In this document: positions 1-7,947 of the stretch, piece after piece
How positions within the stretch are numbered: position 1 is the first letter of the stretch
How the letters are laid out: every line of letters starts with the position of its first letter
DNA from: an uncultured Eubacteriales bacterium
GTDB taxonomy: Bacteria > Bacillota > Clostridia > Christensenellales > Aristaeellaceae
Assembly: GCA_902793605.1 (NCBI GenBank)
Contig: CADBEB010000007.1
Coordinates: 1 to 64,000 of the forward strand
Direction of reading: 5' to 3'
DNA length: 64,000 bases
Program-made: the position numbers and the translations under genes
Notes under the pieces: generated by a model
Seen by the model: the letters and a program-made list of their open reading frames with translations, nothing else
What the model was told of the DNA's origin: nothing
Databases searched by the model: none

Positions 1-96
1 TTGTTTTTCAGGCTTCTCAGACTACATGTTGAAGCCGACAGAATTTTAGAGCCCAAATTAGGCCGTTTCATATATACGTTAAATTTGTTGGTTCAG

Positions 97-105
97 TGTT
101 ATAAT
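97..105 (+). promoter_or_regulatory. Extended -10 promoter for the RiPP precursor
   Basis: A TGT-TATAAT extended -10 element lies about 70 bp upstream of the precursor start. No good -35 hexamer is seen at the expected distance. The first 96 bases of the window hold nothing else that I recognise. Confidence 0.4.
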
Positions 106-177
106 TAATCTTGTTTCCGGCAGGAATCCGGCATACAATATTCGCAAATATAAGAGTGCATTATAGGCGGACTGTCC

Positions 178-395
178 ATGAACATTCCCGAGAATATCCT
201 CAGCTCCCTCACTGACGAACAAAAAAAGAAAGTCGAATCTGCTCAGTCTCCGGAAGAGATCCTTGCCCTGGCAAAGGAAGCCGGTTATGAGCTGTCACAG
301 AACAGCTTGAATCCGTTTCCGGAGGTTGGTGCGGTAAACATTGTCCAGGCATCTGCAAACACGGATCCTGTGGTTTTGATTGCAATTTGTATTGA
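178..395 (+). pseudogene. Nif11-type RiPP precursor peptide, split by a frameshift
   Basis: Residues 1-40 from ATG 178 read as a Nif11-like leader: a basic helix with DEQKKKVESA, then SPEEILALAKEAGYELS. The same frame then loses all sense. From base 300 the -1 frame reads EQLESVSGG, the usual end of such leaders with its double-Gly cleavage site. A 22-residue core follows, starting WCGKHC, ending GFDCNLY, holding five cysteines and stopping at 393-395. One missing base near 295-300 (TCACAG) would restore a single 72-73-residue precursor. No slippery heptamer is seen, so a true deletion or a sequence error is likelier than programmed slippage. No modification enzyme or peptidase-transporter gene lies nearby, so it would be an orphan precursor. 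Its ribosome binding site (AGGCGG) is weak. Confidence 0.6.
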
Positions 396-431
396 TCACC
401 GATCGTTACAGCCGTACCGCCCTGTCATCCC

Positions 432-683
432 TTACGCCGTCATATTTACGGTAACCACAATGCTTTCAACACTTCCCTCTAGGGCCAGTCCGGCCTGAAT
501 CGGGATAGTCTTTGCGCTGCCCGGTCTGCGTCAGGCTGGTCGTCGTAAATGTCCGCCTTGAGGGTAAAGCTGTTCTCGACATGTCCCCGGTAGAGAGCGT
601 GTAAATCAGCCGCTCTACCGTGAATGCGGAATAGCCGAGTTCAGGTCCGTGATGGCATAAGATATATCCACAGAAATCTCTTT
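432..683 (-). pseudogene. Decayed minus-strand gene fragment
   Basis: Read on the minus strand, this stretch gives coherent peptide pieces in changing frames. They are KEISVDISYAITDLNSA, then SAFTVERLIYTL, then ENSFTLKADIYDDQPDADR, then KTIPIQAGLALEGSVES up to a TAA at 432-434. At least three frame changes are needed to join them, so no intact protein can be made. The family is not recognised. The upstream end runs into the promoter of the chromate transporter genes, which suggests old rearrangement. Apart from this, bases 396-741 hold only that promoter. Confidence 0.45.
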
Positions 684-684
684 A

Positions 685-693
685 TGTTATAAT
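685..693 (+). promoter_or_regulatory. Extended -10 promoter of the chromate transporter pair
   Basis: TGT-TATAAT ends 48 bp before the first chromate transporter start. There is no clear -35, which is tolerated in extended -10 promoters. Confidence 0.4.
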
Positions 694-741
694 CGGAACA
701 GTTTCCATACCCGTATACTGTGAAAATGGAGTGACCGGAAA

Positions 742-1290
742 ATGGAAGGCAGACTGTTATCAGACCTTTTCCTAACCTTCGCAAAGGTCGGCGCTTTCAC
801 CTTCGGCGGCGGCTATGCCATGATTCCGCTGATCCAGCGGGAAGTCGTGGATCAGAAGAAGTGGATCAGCAATGAAGATATCCTGGACGTGATCGCCATT
901 GCGGAATCCACTCCGGGCCCGATCGCGATCAATTCAGCCACATTCATCGGAAAAAAAGTCGCAGGAACAAAGGGCGCCGTCGCGGCTACAGCAGGCGTGG
1001 TGCTGCCGTCTTTCCTGATCATCATCGCCGTATCCTTTGTGCTGGAAGCGTTTCAGCACATCAAAGCCGTCCGGTACGCCTTCTGGGGAATCCGGGCCGG
1101 CGTTCTTGCATTGATCCTGAAAGCCCTGTGGTCAATGTTTTCCGTCTGTAATAAGAACGGAGTTTCCTATGCTGTGATGGCTTTGGCGTTTCTCCTGGTA
1201 TCCGTTCTGAAGCTGAGCGTGATCCTGGTTATCGTGATCTGCGCGCTTCTGGGCATCCTGTATACCCAGGGAAAGAAGGTGCGAAGATGA
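742..1290 (+). CDS. Chromate transporter, N-terminal-type half subunit
   Basis: This is a 182-residue half-size member of the CHR (ChrA) ion transporter family. It begins with the family signature FTFGGGYAMIPLIQREVV near residues 18-35 and has the STPGP loop. Several hydrophobic segments follow, so it sits in the membrane. Half-size CHR proteins normally work as a heteromeric pair, and the partner overlaps by 4 bp downstream. GGAG at 728-731 is a good ribosome binding site. The family exports chromate in some bacteria; many Firmicute members have no proven substrate, so the ion here is uncertain. Confidence 0.9.
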   Translation: MEGRLLSDLFLTFAKVGAFTFGGGYAMIPLIQREVVDQKKWISNEDILDVIAIAESTPGPIAINSATFIGKKVAGTKGAVAATAGVVLPSFLIIIAVSFVLEAFQHIKAVRYAFWGIRAGVLALILKALWSMFSVCNKNGVSYAVMALAFLLVSVLKLSVILVIVICALLGILYTQGKKVRR

Positions 1291-1841
1291 TCTTTCTGGA
1301 TCTGTTCTGGACATTCTTTAAAATCGGACTGTTTACCTTCGGCGGCGGCTATGCGATGCTTCCCCTGATTCAGAGTGAAGTGATCGCGCACGGTTGGATG
1401 GAAACGACCGATATCGTCAACTTTATTGCCGTCAGTGAAAGCACCCCGGGGCCCTTTGCTGTGAATATCTCCACCTATGTGGGAAGGATCACTGCCGGAA
1501 TCAGCGGGGCTTTCTGCGCAACGCTCGGTGTCGTGCTGCCATCCTTCCTGGTGATCCTGATTGTAGCGAAGTTTTACGAACGGTTCAGGAGCAGCCGGAT
1601 CGTTGAAGGCGCTATGACAGGTCTCAGGCCGGCGGTCATCGGGCTGATTGCCGCTTCTCTGCTTTCCATCGGAACAACGGTCTTCACCCCGGCTGTCAGC
1701 ACCCGGTGGCTACCCGTCGCGATCAGCGGATGCTTATTTATCCTCATGAGCATATTGTCCTTCAAAAAGAAACATCCGATCCTGATCATCGCGCTCTCAG
1801 CAGTCATCGGAATCATCACAGGATACACGCTGGGATTATGA
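1287..1841 (+). CDS. Chromate transporter, second half subunit
   Basis: This 184-residue paralogue of the preceding protein has the same FTFGGGYAMLPLIQ signature near its N-terminus and the STPGP motif. The ATGA overlap with the upstream gene implies coupled translation and a 1:1 pair. It is a multi-pass membrane protein. Together the two halves equal one full-length ChrA. The reading frame is intact even though the DNA on both sides is decayed, which suggests selection to keep it. Confidence 0.9.
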   Translation: MIFLDLFWTFFKIGLFTFGGGYAMLPLIQSEVIAHGWMETTDIVNFIAVSESTPGPFAVNISTYVGRITAGISGAFCATLGVVLPSFLVILIVAKFYERFRSSRIVEGAMTGLRPAVIGLIAASLLSIGTTVFTPAVSTRWLPVAISGCLFILMSILSFKKKHPILIIALSAVIGIITGYTLGL

Positions 1842-1952
1842 TTAACTCTTTACAATCCTGAAATCAAAATCATCGTATAACTGTCCGGTATCGACCAGGG
1901 GCGTCGTGCCGGACTTTCCTTTTTTCTTTACAGGTTTTCCTGAAACCCGGTT
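1842..1952 (-). pseudogene. C-terminal remnant of a minus-strand gene
   Basis: Starting one base after the chromate transporter stop, the minus strand reads about 36 coherent residues. They include KKKGKSGTTPLVDTGQLYDD and end DFDFRIVKS at a TAA (1842-1844). The frame is closed upstream by a stop at 1953-1955. The PLVDTGQL segment resembles the C-terminus of some HK97-gp10 or virion-morphogenesis proteins, but that link is weak. The next 190 bp up to the small plus-strand gene hold a short AT-rich direct repeat (2060-2083) and no other gene that I can support. Confidence 0.35.
1883..1929 (+). terminator. Possible terminator of the chromate transporter operon
   Basis: GTCCGG (1883-1888) pairs with CCGGAC (1909-1914), with an inner CGAC/GTCG stem, and is followed by TTTCCTTTTTTCTTT. 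The T-tract also forms Lys codons of the minus-strand remnant, so the fit may be fortuitous. Confidence 0.42.
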
Positions 1953-2145
1953 TCAAATCATGCCGCCGGTTAGCGTCATCAGCGCTTTGGGCGGCGGTTA
2001 TGCTGTCCGAGTCCCCGTCCAGGGTGGAAGTGCAGGCGATCCTCTAGCTTTTTGTCTTCTGAAAATGAAATGAAAATGAAAACCGTATCATTACTGCCAG
2101 ACTCTCTGTGAAATACGTATCAATAATCAGAAGGAGGTGTTTGCC

Positions 2146-2361
2146 ATGATGATGTGGACAATGTACGAGCCCAAAACCTCAAAGCGCCGCAAAGCATCCA
2201 TGGGTATTAAAACAGAAAATCCTCTTGATCATATAAAGGCCTGTGTTTCCCAGTGCAGGGCTCAGGGAATGGCCTTTCAGGAAACGGTCGAAACCGTAAA
2301 GAGTAAATTCAACTATTTCCCGACAGAGGCAGAAATCGTCGTCAAAGACTTCTGGAGCTGA
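2146..2361 (+). CDS. Small hypothetical protein
   Basis: This 71-residue protein is not recognised. AAGGAGG at 2131-2137 is 8 bp from ATG 2146, which decides the start; an in-frame GTG at 2137 falls inside the ribosome binding site and is rejected. The N-terminus is basic (KTSKRRKAS). The rest is mixed helical, with two cysteines (KACVSQC) and an aromatic C-terminus ending VKDFWS. No membrane segment or signal peptide is visible. It stands alone and converges on a broken minus-strand gene. Confidence 0.6.
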   Translation: MMMWTMYEPKTSKRRKASMGIKTENPLDHIKACVSQCRAQGMAFQETVETVKSKFNYFPTEAEIVVKDFWS

Positions 2362-2669
2362 TTACGGCACATACCTCGCCTTGCTGTGGAGTCTGAGCAA
2401 AGACATTTCCGTCAGTTCGGCAAGATCAAAAGAGGCAGATACGGAATAAGAGGAGGCGCTGGTCGCGTAAGTGACCGACACCTCCGATGCTTTTTGCCCA
2501 CGTTCTTCTGTTGTGCCTGTACGACCGCTGCGATCGCTGCTTTGGAAGGTGTCATGCCATCCTGGGGTGCAACACTGGCATAGAGTTTAAAATATGAATG
2601 TATACTGTTTTCTTCCCGGAACGTAACCGGCGCATGATGCTGATTTACAACGTCTTTTGATTCAGCCGG
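2362..2669 (-). pseudogene. Frameshifted minus-strand gene fragment
   Basis: The minus strand reads a coherent stretch from about 2669 through APVTFREENSIHSYFKLYAS and MTPSKAAIAAVVQAQQ. It then breaks at a run of five A (minus strand, near 2491). One extra base restores ASEVSVTYATSASSYSVSAS and FDLAELTEMSLLRLH, ending at TAA 2362-2364. There is no start codon in a convincing context. The family is not recognised. The homopolymer break could be a real mutation or a sequencing slip. Nothing else was seen in 2362-2713. Confidence 0.45.
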
Positions 2670-2713
2670 TCAGAGGTTTCCTTTATTATATTCGTTTTGC
2701 ACAAACTGTTGTA

Positions 2714-5122
2714 TTAATCAGAAGCGGAGATATAGATGTCGGTGATCGCGCATTGATCGCCGGTAATAGCAGCATAGATATCCTTTACATCGTCGTTAAT
2801 CACTGTTTTTGTATGCAGGGCCAGGCCGAGGTTCTCTGTTTCCATGCTGATTGTATTGCCTTCCCTGACCAGTGTAATCGTATAATCCACACCCTCTTTA
2901 TTCTTCTCTTTCCAGTCATTCCATCCTTTGAAAGCTGCGGTCTGCTCAGCTTCTATGATATTCTCGGCATGAATATCAGACATCCAGGTTTCGCCGTCCA
3001 GCCGGATCAGTCCGAACTCGCGGAAATTCTCACCTGTAACAAGTGAATTATCAGAGGTATAAATCACGATGAACGGACAATGCCAGATCAGCCGCGACGT
3101 CGGGAGGCTGCGGGAATGGAATGTAATGACCGTTTTCCCTTTCATGGGAATCCCTCCGGAGGAATCCGTCCGCCAGCCATCAATCTGCAGATTTGGCAGG
3201 TCGCCTGTCGGAGCCCCTTCAATATAGCTGACCGGCGGCGCGATCCGCATAATATACCGGGCAGGCACCGGTTGAACATCATGTTCTATATGGATATTGG
3301 TGATTTCGCAGTGGCTGCCTGTTACAGCCAGGTAGGCAAAGCGTGTATTGTCCGGCAGAGCAAGAGTAATTTCCAGTGTCTGATACATGTTTTCAATGCG
3401 GATCTGCACATGATCCTTTTGCCGGACCGCCTGAATATCATACCTCAGGCCGCGTTCCTCCGTGGACGCATCAGGCTCCAGTGTAATATCTGATCCGTTC
3501 TGCCGGGTCTGGGCAACCCGACGGGTGCCCTCAGAGATCACATCTCCGTCCAGGCTGATCCTGGCATATTCAAAATACAGCAGGTCTTTTTTCTTGAAAT
3601 CATCCAGATGAATCCGACCGTCCAGGGAATCAAAAAGCACCAGGGAAGGCAGGGATTTCTCCGCGTCATATCCTTTTTCCGGTTTGCTGTACAGCCGTAA
3701 ACGCGTGATCCTGTCGTTCAGTTCCGAGCCCTCTGTGCATTCCGTGTAGAGATCACTGCACCTCAGCCGTGTAGTGACAGCCTGGTTCGTAAACTGTTCA
3801 CCTTCCTGCATGATATAGGATGTATCTGTATCGATAAAGGAAATCATCAGCCTGGCGAACTCCGGATCAAACTGCGTTCCGATTCCTTTGAACAGTTCCT
3901 CCCTCACCTTCTGCTGCGGCAGCGGATCGCGGTAACTTCGTTTGGATGTCATGGCGTCATAGGAATCTGCGACGGCGATAATCCGGGCTATTTCAGGAAT
4001 ATCCTCTCCTTTGAGCCCTGTAGGATATCCGCGGCCGTCATAACGTTCATGGTGATAGTGCGCTCCAATACTCAGATAGGGGGATTCACTGATTCGTGAC
4101 AGGATCTTGTTGCCGTGCACCGGATGAAGCTTGATCTGGGCAAATTCCTCGTCTGTCAGTTTGCCATCCTTGTTGATAATTGAATCCGGCACACCGATCT
4201 TACCCACATCATGAAGCAGGGCGGCATAATAAACCTTCTGTACGTCCTCTTCACTCTTGCCAAGCGCGCGGGCAATTTTCACGGAATAATCTGCGACCCG
4301 CGTTGAGTGGCCGTGAGTATACTTGTCTTTCGCGTCAATGGCAGTAGCCAGTGCCTCGGCAGTCTGTCCGAACAGTCGGTAAATCCTTTTCTCCTCATCC
4401 TGTACGGTCATTAGCTCATGTTCTTTGGCTTCCTTGATTGCCTCGTCCATATCAAACAGCGCAAAATGATACAACAGGATGACCATCCACACGAAAGTCA
4501 GATTTGTCAGGGACAGGCCATAAAGGAAGAACTGCGCGATTGTGGCAATAAACGGCAGCAGCGTATTCAGCAGCAAAGGAATAAACATGCGGCGTCTCAG
4601 ATGAGGCCTGAACTGGATGATCGTAATCATCAGATGGATCATCATCATAAACGGAAAAACATAGCACAGCGGCATGAGTGCGGACCGCTGGTAAACGTTA
4701 TCAGGTGTGAATGTATAATACAGTCCTGTGAACTGGGAGATAATCAGCAGCAGCATTGCCGCAATGAAGAAATAATTGTTAACCGACAGCAGCTTCGGAG
4801 TTCTTTTTAGTTTTCCTTCACAGCGGAAAAGATCGCTCAGGTATATATTCAGAGCTTCAAGCTCGAAGACCTGCATGCTGAAAACAAAGAAATTGCTGAT
4901 ACGGACCATCCAGTATCCAAGGTTGCTCGGATCACCGCGGTATATATAGGCGAAGCGGTCAAATATCAGCAGCAGGGCAGAAGACAGTTCGATCAGTGTC
5001 AGCATCCATTTCCGTTTACAGCTCAGGGTTGTGGTAACCCATGTCAGCGGAATAAGAACCGCGCAGGCCCCGCTGAAGAAAAGCATGATATCCAGCTGAT
5101 TATTCCTGATATATTCGATCAT
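2714..5122 (-). CDS. Membrane HD-GYP protein (probable cyclic-di-GMP phosphodiesterase) with duplicated C-terminal domain
   Basis: This 802-residue protein has about seven hydrophobic segments in residues 10-222. An HD-GYP domain follows, with HD at 304-305 (LLHDVGKIG) and HHERYDGRGYP at about 357-367. HD-GYP domains hydrolyse cyclic di-GMP, and all motif residues are present. The tail (about 455-802) is unusual: two beta-rich repeats ending AYLAVTGSHCEITNIHI and YAAITGDQCAITDIYI, each probably a ligand-binding or sandwich domain. GAGGAGG precedes the ATG. The gene is monocistronic. A diguanylate cyclase at 44939-46849 could supply its substrate. Confidence 0.9.
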   Translation of the reverse strand: MIEYIRNNQLDIMLFFSGACAVLIPLTWVTTTLSCKRKWMLTLIELSSALLLIFDRFAYIYRGDPSNLGYWMVRISNFFVFSMQVFELEALNIYLSDLFRCEGKLKRTPKLLSVNNYFFIAAMLLLIISQFTGLYYTFTPDNVYQRSALMPLCYVFPFMMMIHLMITIIQFRPHLRRRMFIPLLLNTLLPFIATIAQFFLYGLSLTNLTFVWMVILLYHFALFDMDEAIKEAKEHELMTVQDEEKRIYRLFGQTAEALATAIDAKDKYTHGHSTRVADYSVKIARALGKSEEDVQKVYYAALLHDVGKIGVPDSIINKDGKLTDEEFAQIKLHPVHGNKILSRISESPYLSIGAHYHHERYDGRGYPTGLKGEDIPEIARIIAVADSYDAMTSKRSYRDPLPQQKVREELFKGIGTQFDPEFARLMISFIDTDTSYIMQEGEQFTNQAVTTRLRCSDLYTECTEGSELNDRITRLRLYSKPEKGYDAEKSLPSLVLFDSLDGRIHLDDFKKKDLLYFEYARISLDGDVISEGTRRVAQTRQNGSDITLEPDASTEERGLRYDIQAVRQKDHVQIRIENMYQTLEITLALPDNTRFAYLAVTGSHCEITNIHIEHDVQPVPARYIMRIAPPVSYIEGAPTGDLPNLQIDGWRTDSSGGIPMKGKTVITFHSRSLPTSRLIWHCPFIVIYTSDNSLVTGENFREFGLIRLDGETWMSDIHAENIIEAEQTAAFKGWNDWKEKNKEGVDYTITLVREGNTISMETENLGLALHTKTVINDDVKDIYAAITGDQCAITDIYISASD

Positions 5123-5164
5123 GGAAACCTCCTCAGACCATCTCCCTGATATGATCTGCGATTC

Positions 5165-5173
5165 ATTGTATCA
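5165..5173 (-). promoter_or_regulatory. Extended -10 promoter of the HD-GYP gene
   Basis: The minus strand reads TGA-TACAAT about 45 bp upstream of the start. The -35 region is poor. Confidence 0.38.
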
Positions 5174-5298
5174 CTTCGTGTTCTGCAAAACCGGCGTATA
5201 GGTTTCAAGTCAAATCCGTTTTCTCATGTATCTGATATGATCCGTTTTCTGATTAAATACGGCGTGTACAGGAACAGTTTTTCATCAGGGTTCATGAC

Positions 5299-5321
5299 AA
5301 AAAACCGCACCGGAACGGCGC
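5299..5321 (-). terminator. Hairpin plus T6 in the HD-GYP upstream region
   Basis: On the minus strand GCGCCG-TTC-CGGTGC (one G-U pair) is followed by GG and six T. It lies 177 bp before the HD-GYP start. It may end transcription from upstream or act as an attenuator. Confidence 0.5.
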
Positions 5322-5380
5322 TTCTCAGTTCACTCACTGTTTCACCAAAGATTCATGAGCGGGCTGCATTTTTCCCGGTC

Positions 5381-5466
5381 TGATATCATCTGCCGCCTGA
5401 GTAGGGTGAGCATAAACAGCCAGGCGGCTGTGACATCTGGATTTCCCGCTTTTTCAGATGATATCA
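5381..5466. repeat. Long inverted repeat, possible structured RNA
   Basis: TGATATCATCTG (5381-5392) is perfectly complementary to CAGATGATATCA (5455-5466). Inside it, GCCGCCTG (5392-5399) pairs with CAGGCGGC (5421-5428). This makes a nested two-stem structure in the 620-bp non-coding stretch 5123-5744. It matches no riboswitch class that I can recall. Apart from the listed terminators and promoter, I see no gene in the gap. Confidence 0.5.
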
Positions 5467-5540
5467 AATTATAGTCTGATTTGACCGCTTTCGTCAAGGC
5501 CCAAAGGCTCCGGAACCATTGAAGCGGAATGAATAATCCC

Positions 5541-5578
5541 CCAAAACAACTGCCTGCAGAGTTCTCTCCGAAGGCAGT
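5541..5578 (-). terminator. Terminator of the small secreted-protein operon
   Basis: On the minus strand ACTGCCT/AGGCAGT (arms at 5572-5578 and 5549-5555) is followed by TGTTTTG. Flanking sequences CCAAAACAAC and GTTGTTTGG extend the pairing imperfectly to about 5538-5596. Confidence 0.55.
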
Positions 5579-5744
5579 CGATTGTTGTTTGGCGGGTGCA
5601 TTTCTCTTTCTATCAGTCTGAAGCTGCAGCGGGTTTGAAGATTACCGTAACCGTATCATGCGTATCGCCCTTCGTAACATCGATCCGGATCACCTAGCTG
5701 CCTTCAACGATCTGTCAGTTGATCTGTGTGTCCGCCGCAGCCGG

Positions 5745-6320
5745 TCAGATCTCCGCAGGAGCTATCCCATCCGCGATGAATCCCGCTTCGTCTGCCTCAC
5801 TCCAGATGGCGCAGAACGGGAGTGTTTTCGCGTCCGGATCGATATCCAGCAGGTGGGACCAGGGCAGGAAGCCTTCAGGCAGCTGTTCGACGGGTTTCCC
5901 GGGCAGGTAAATCGTCACGGTCTTCGCCTTTGATACACCGTAGGGTTCGGAAGTCACATATCGGACGCCGTCCTCGATGACTTCCGGCGCCTGACCTTCG
6001 TCCGGCTCGACAGTGATCCCGGCGGTCCAGGTGTATTCATCCACCTGTTCCGGATCCTTCAGCTGTCCGTGGTAAGCGCACCCGTATAGGGAACCGTCCG
6101 GATAACCTTCGCCGGTCTCCCCCATCTCGCTGTCGTGATAGTTCCCCGTGAAGGAACCGTCCTTTCCGATTGTAAGCTCATTGCTCCAACCGCCGACGCC
6201 GCTGGAGAAGGTGAACGTCTGTCCATTAAGCTGATCAAAAATGCCGGTTTCTTCAGCGCCTGCGCAAGCCACGGTAATCAGCAGGATCGCGGCAGCCATG
6301 AATAGTGCAATCTTTTTCAT
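5745..6320 (-). CDS. Small secreted protein of unknown function
   Basis: This 191-residue protein starts at MKKIALF, the beginning of a clear signal peptide (hydrophobic to about residue 20, then ACAGAEE). An upstream in-frame ATG at 6350 would put ten polar residues before the signal and lacks a ribosome binding site. The Cys just after the hydrophobic core is a weak lipobox (TVAC). The mature part is acidic and beta-rich, with short repeats of the FTGNYHDSEMGE type, as in small Clostridia surface proteins. It lies 41 bp after the next secreted protein in the same operon. The function is unknown. Confidence 0.72.
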   Translation of the reverse strand: MKKIALFMAAAILLITVACAGAEETGIFDQLNGQTFTFSSGVGGWSNELTIGKDGSFTGNYHDSEMGETGEGYPDGSLYGCAYHGQLKDPEQVDEYTWTAGITVEPDEGQAPEVIEDGVRYVTSEPYGVSKAKTVTIYLPGKPVEQLPEGFLPWSHLLDIDPDAKTLPFCAIWSEADEAGFIADGIAPAEI

Positions 6321-6361
6321 CTTTGATATCACTTCTGTGTTGTTCATCATATCTGGTCTTC

Positions 6362-7159
6362 TCAGTCCTGAACCCCGAGCAGGTCGTATTCCAGTTCGAT
6401 ACCGTTGTCCGTTTCGTAATACACCTTGCCGTCTTCCGTCTTGGAGAAGATCGCGTCGTATGTCTCGCCGTCATCGCTGGACTCATACTCCCCGGCGGCG
6501 TTCTTCGTGTACAGCGTGCAGGTGCCGTCCGCGGTCAGCTTGCCGGTCGACGGGTCATAGTTGCCGTTCATCAGGAACTGGGCATAAACATCCCCGTCGA
6601 TCTTTCCCCGCGTGATATACACGGTGTAGAACATCTCGTCTTCCGTCAGACCGTTCCACATGAACTGGACTTCGGTCTCTTCCTTTTCGTTCTTCCACAG
6701 TCCGTCAAACCGTCCGATGTTGATGAACTTCAGGCCGGCCCCCGCATCTTCACGGCCGTCTTTCCAGATCAGAAAGCCGTCCCTGTCGATGGTGAATTCG
6801 GCACCGCTGTTCTCATCATCCAGGCCTTCATACGCGTATTCACCGAGGACCCGCTCGCCGTTATCCGGATTGATGGTATAATCCAGCCTGGAGGAAGAAA
6901 CGGAACTCAGGGAATCCGTATCCTCATGATAGTAGCAGGAATATTCCCAGCGGGCGCCGGTTCCGTCATCCCTGGCGATATCCAGCGTGACCCGGTAGCC
7001 TTCCTCTTCATGGTAGATCTCGGCTTTGCCGCCCGGAATCGCCCAGTCGTTTTCGAACTTCTTCCCGCCCTCGGTCTGTGGAACTTCGTCCCCCGATGCC
7101 GTGCAAATCATTGCCACCAGCATCATGATCACCAGCAGGATACCAGTCAGTTTCTTCAT
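6362..7159 (-). CDS. Secreted acidic protein of unknown function
   Basis: This 265-residue protein has a strong signal peptide (MKKLTGILLVIMMLVAMICT). It is highly acidic (many D, E and G) and predicted beta-rich, with repeated Y-D-G and W-K-N patterns such as FDGLWKNEKEE. No catalytic motif is visible. AAAGGG lies upstream of the start. It probably begins a two-gene operon with the smaller secreted protein downstream. It could be a cell-surface binding protein; that is a guess from composition only. Confidence 0.72.
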   Translation of the reverse strand: MKKLTGILLVIMMLVAMICTASGDEVPQTEGGKKFENDWAIPGGKAEIYHEEEGYRVTLDIARDDGTGARWEYSCYYHEDTDSLSSVSSSRLDYTINPDNGERVLGEYAYEGLDDENSGAEFTIDRDGFLIWKDGREDAGAGLKFINIGRFDGLWKNEKEETEVQFMWNGLTEDEMFYTVYITRGKIDGDVYAQFLMNGNYDPSTGKLTADGTCTLYTKNAAGEYESSDDGETYDAIFSKTEDGKVYYETDNGIELEYDLLGVQD

Positions 7160-7437
7160 TTTTCATTTTCCCTTTCGTGATATTTGGCTTCATTTGTTTT
7201 CACCGGATCCCTGTCCGGCTGCCGGCCGTCACTATTATATACGCATTCCTGCCGGGTGATGGCGGCGATTTCGGTTTTGATTTCCGAAAATTTCCGGAAA
7301 AGTTTTATATTGCGGCAGCCTGCGTTTTCATCCCGCAAACAGTTCTGAACAGTCGGAAGCGTTGATTCCCCTGCGCTTCCGGCGTTCCTGAAGATCCAGG
7401 TGGCCCGATGTTACTGATGACTTTTCCCCGCCGTTCC

Positions 7438-7947
7438 TCAGGGTTCGTCAAAATGTTCTATCTTCCGGATCCGGTCCGCCTGCTCGATAATCTTTTCCTT
7501 CCAGTCATCATCCTGGCCACTCAGCTGGTAAGCCCGGAAACCGTACTGACCGGCAGCGGTGCAAATGACTTCCTCATCATCGATATGCAGGGAGATCCGG
7601 TAACGGCTCGGAAGCTTCTGAGGCAGGATCTGCCGGCTGTTCCGCTGAACCTCCTTCATGTGGCGGGTTCCGTTGACAATGCCGTCCAGGCGGACGCCGT
7701 AACAGCGGAACAGTCGGCGGATATAGCCTTCCGATCGGAAAGAGGACGTATAGACCCAGACTTCATATCCCTGGATCTGGAGCTCCCAGATCAGTTCCGG
7801 GGTGCCGAGGCGAAGCCGTTCGCGATAGATGTTCCGCAGCGGAAACGGAAGCGGCGGCTCCGTTTTATGCGTTGCCGGCGAAACAAACAGCACTTCGTCC
7901 AGGTCAAAGGATACCCGCATTTTGCGGTCCTGATTGGAACTGCTCAT
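7438..7947 (-). CDS. HAD-family hydrolase (cytoplasmic)
   Basis: This 169-residue protein has HAD motif I as FDLDEVLF (Asp15 and Asp17), a motif II-like YTSSFRS, and a late acidic HIDDEEV. It lacks a signal peptide and a large cap domain, so it is a minimal HAD phosphatase or nucleotidase-like protein. The substrate cannot be told. GGGGAGGG precedes the ATG. It is monocistronic and flanked by non-coding DNA on both sides (7160-7437 and 7948-8435), in which I see only the terminator near 8348. Confidence 0.78.
   Translation of the reverse strand: MSSSNQDRKMRVSFDLDEVLFVSPATHKTEPPLPFPLRNIYRERLRLGTPELIWELQIQGYEVWVYTSSFRSEGYIRRLFRCYGVRLDGIVNGTRHMKEVQRNSRQILPQKLPSRYRISLHIDDEEVICTAAGQYGFRAYQLSGQDDDWKEKIIEQADRIRKIEHFDEP

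Noticed and set aside
301..498. Continuation of the leader frame of the RiPP precursor to a 106-residue protein
   Set aside because: After base 300 this frame has no family-like sequence, while the -1 frame gives the expected double-Gly leader end and Cys-rich core.
664..672. DnaA-box-like ATATCCACA
   Set aside because: A single imperfect copy with no cluster or origin context.
1981..2025. Plus-strand reading resembling the chromate transporter GGGYA motif
   Set aside because: Only a few residues match, with no further homology; likely chance in GC-rich codons.
2452..2500. Hairpin with T5 that looks like a terminator
   Set aside because: It lies inside the frameshifted minus-strand fragment; the T-run is a Lys codon homopolymer and the stem has mismatches.
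2386..2583. Plus-strand open frame of 65 codons
   Set aside because: No ribosome binding site, odd composition, and it is the complement of a coherent minus-strand gene fragment.
5381..5466. Cyclic di-GMP riboswitch upstream of the HD-GYP gene
   Set aside because: I looked for the conserved class I and class II cores and found neither; kept only as an unassigned structure.
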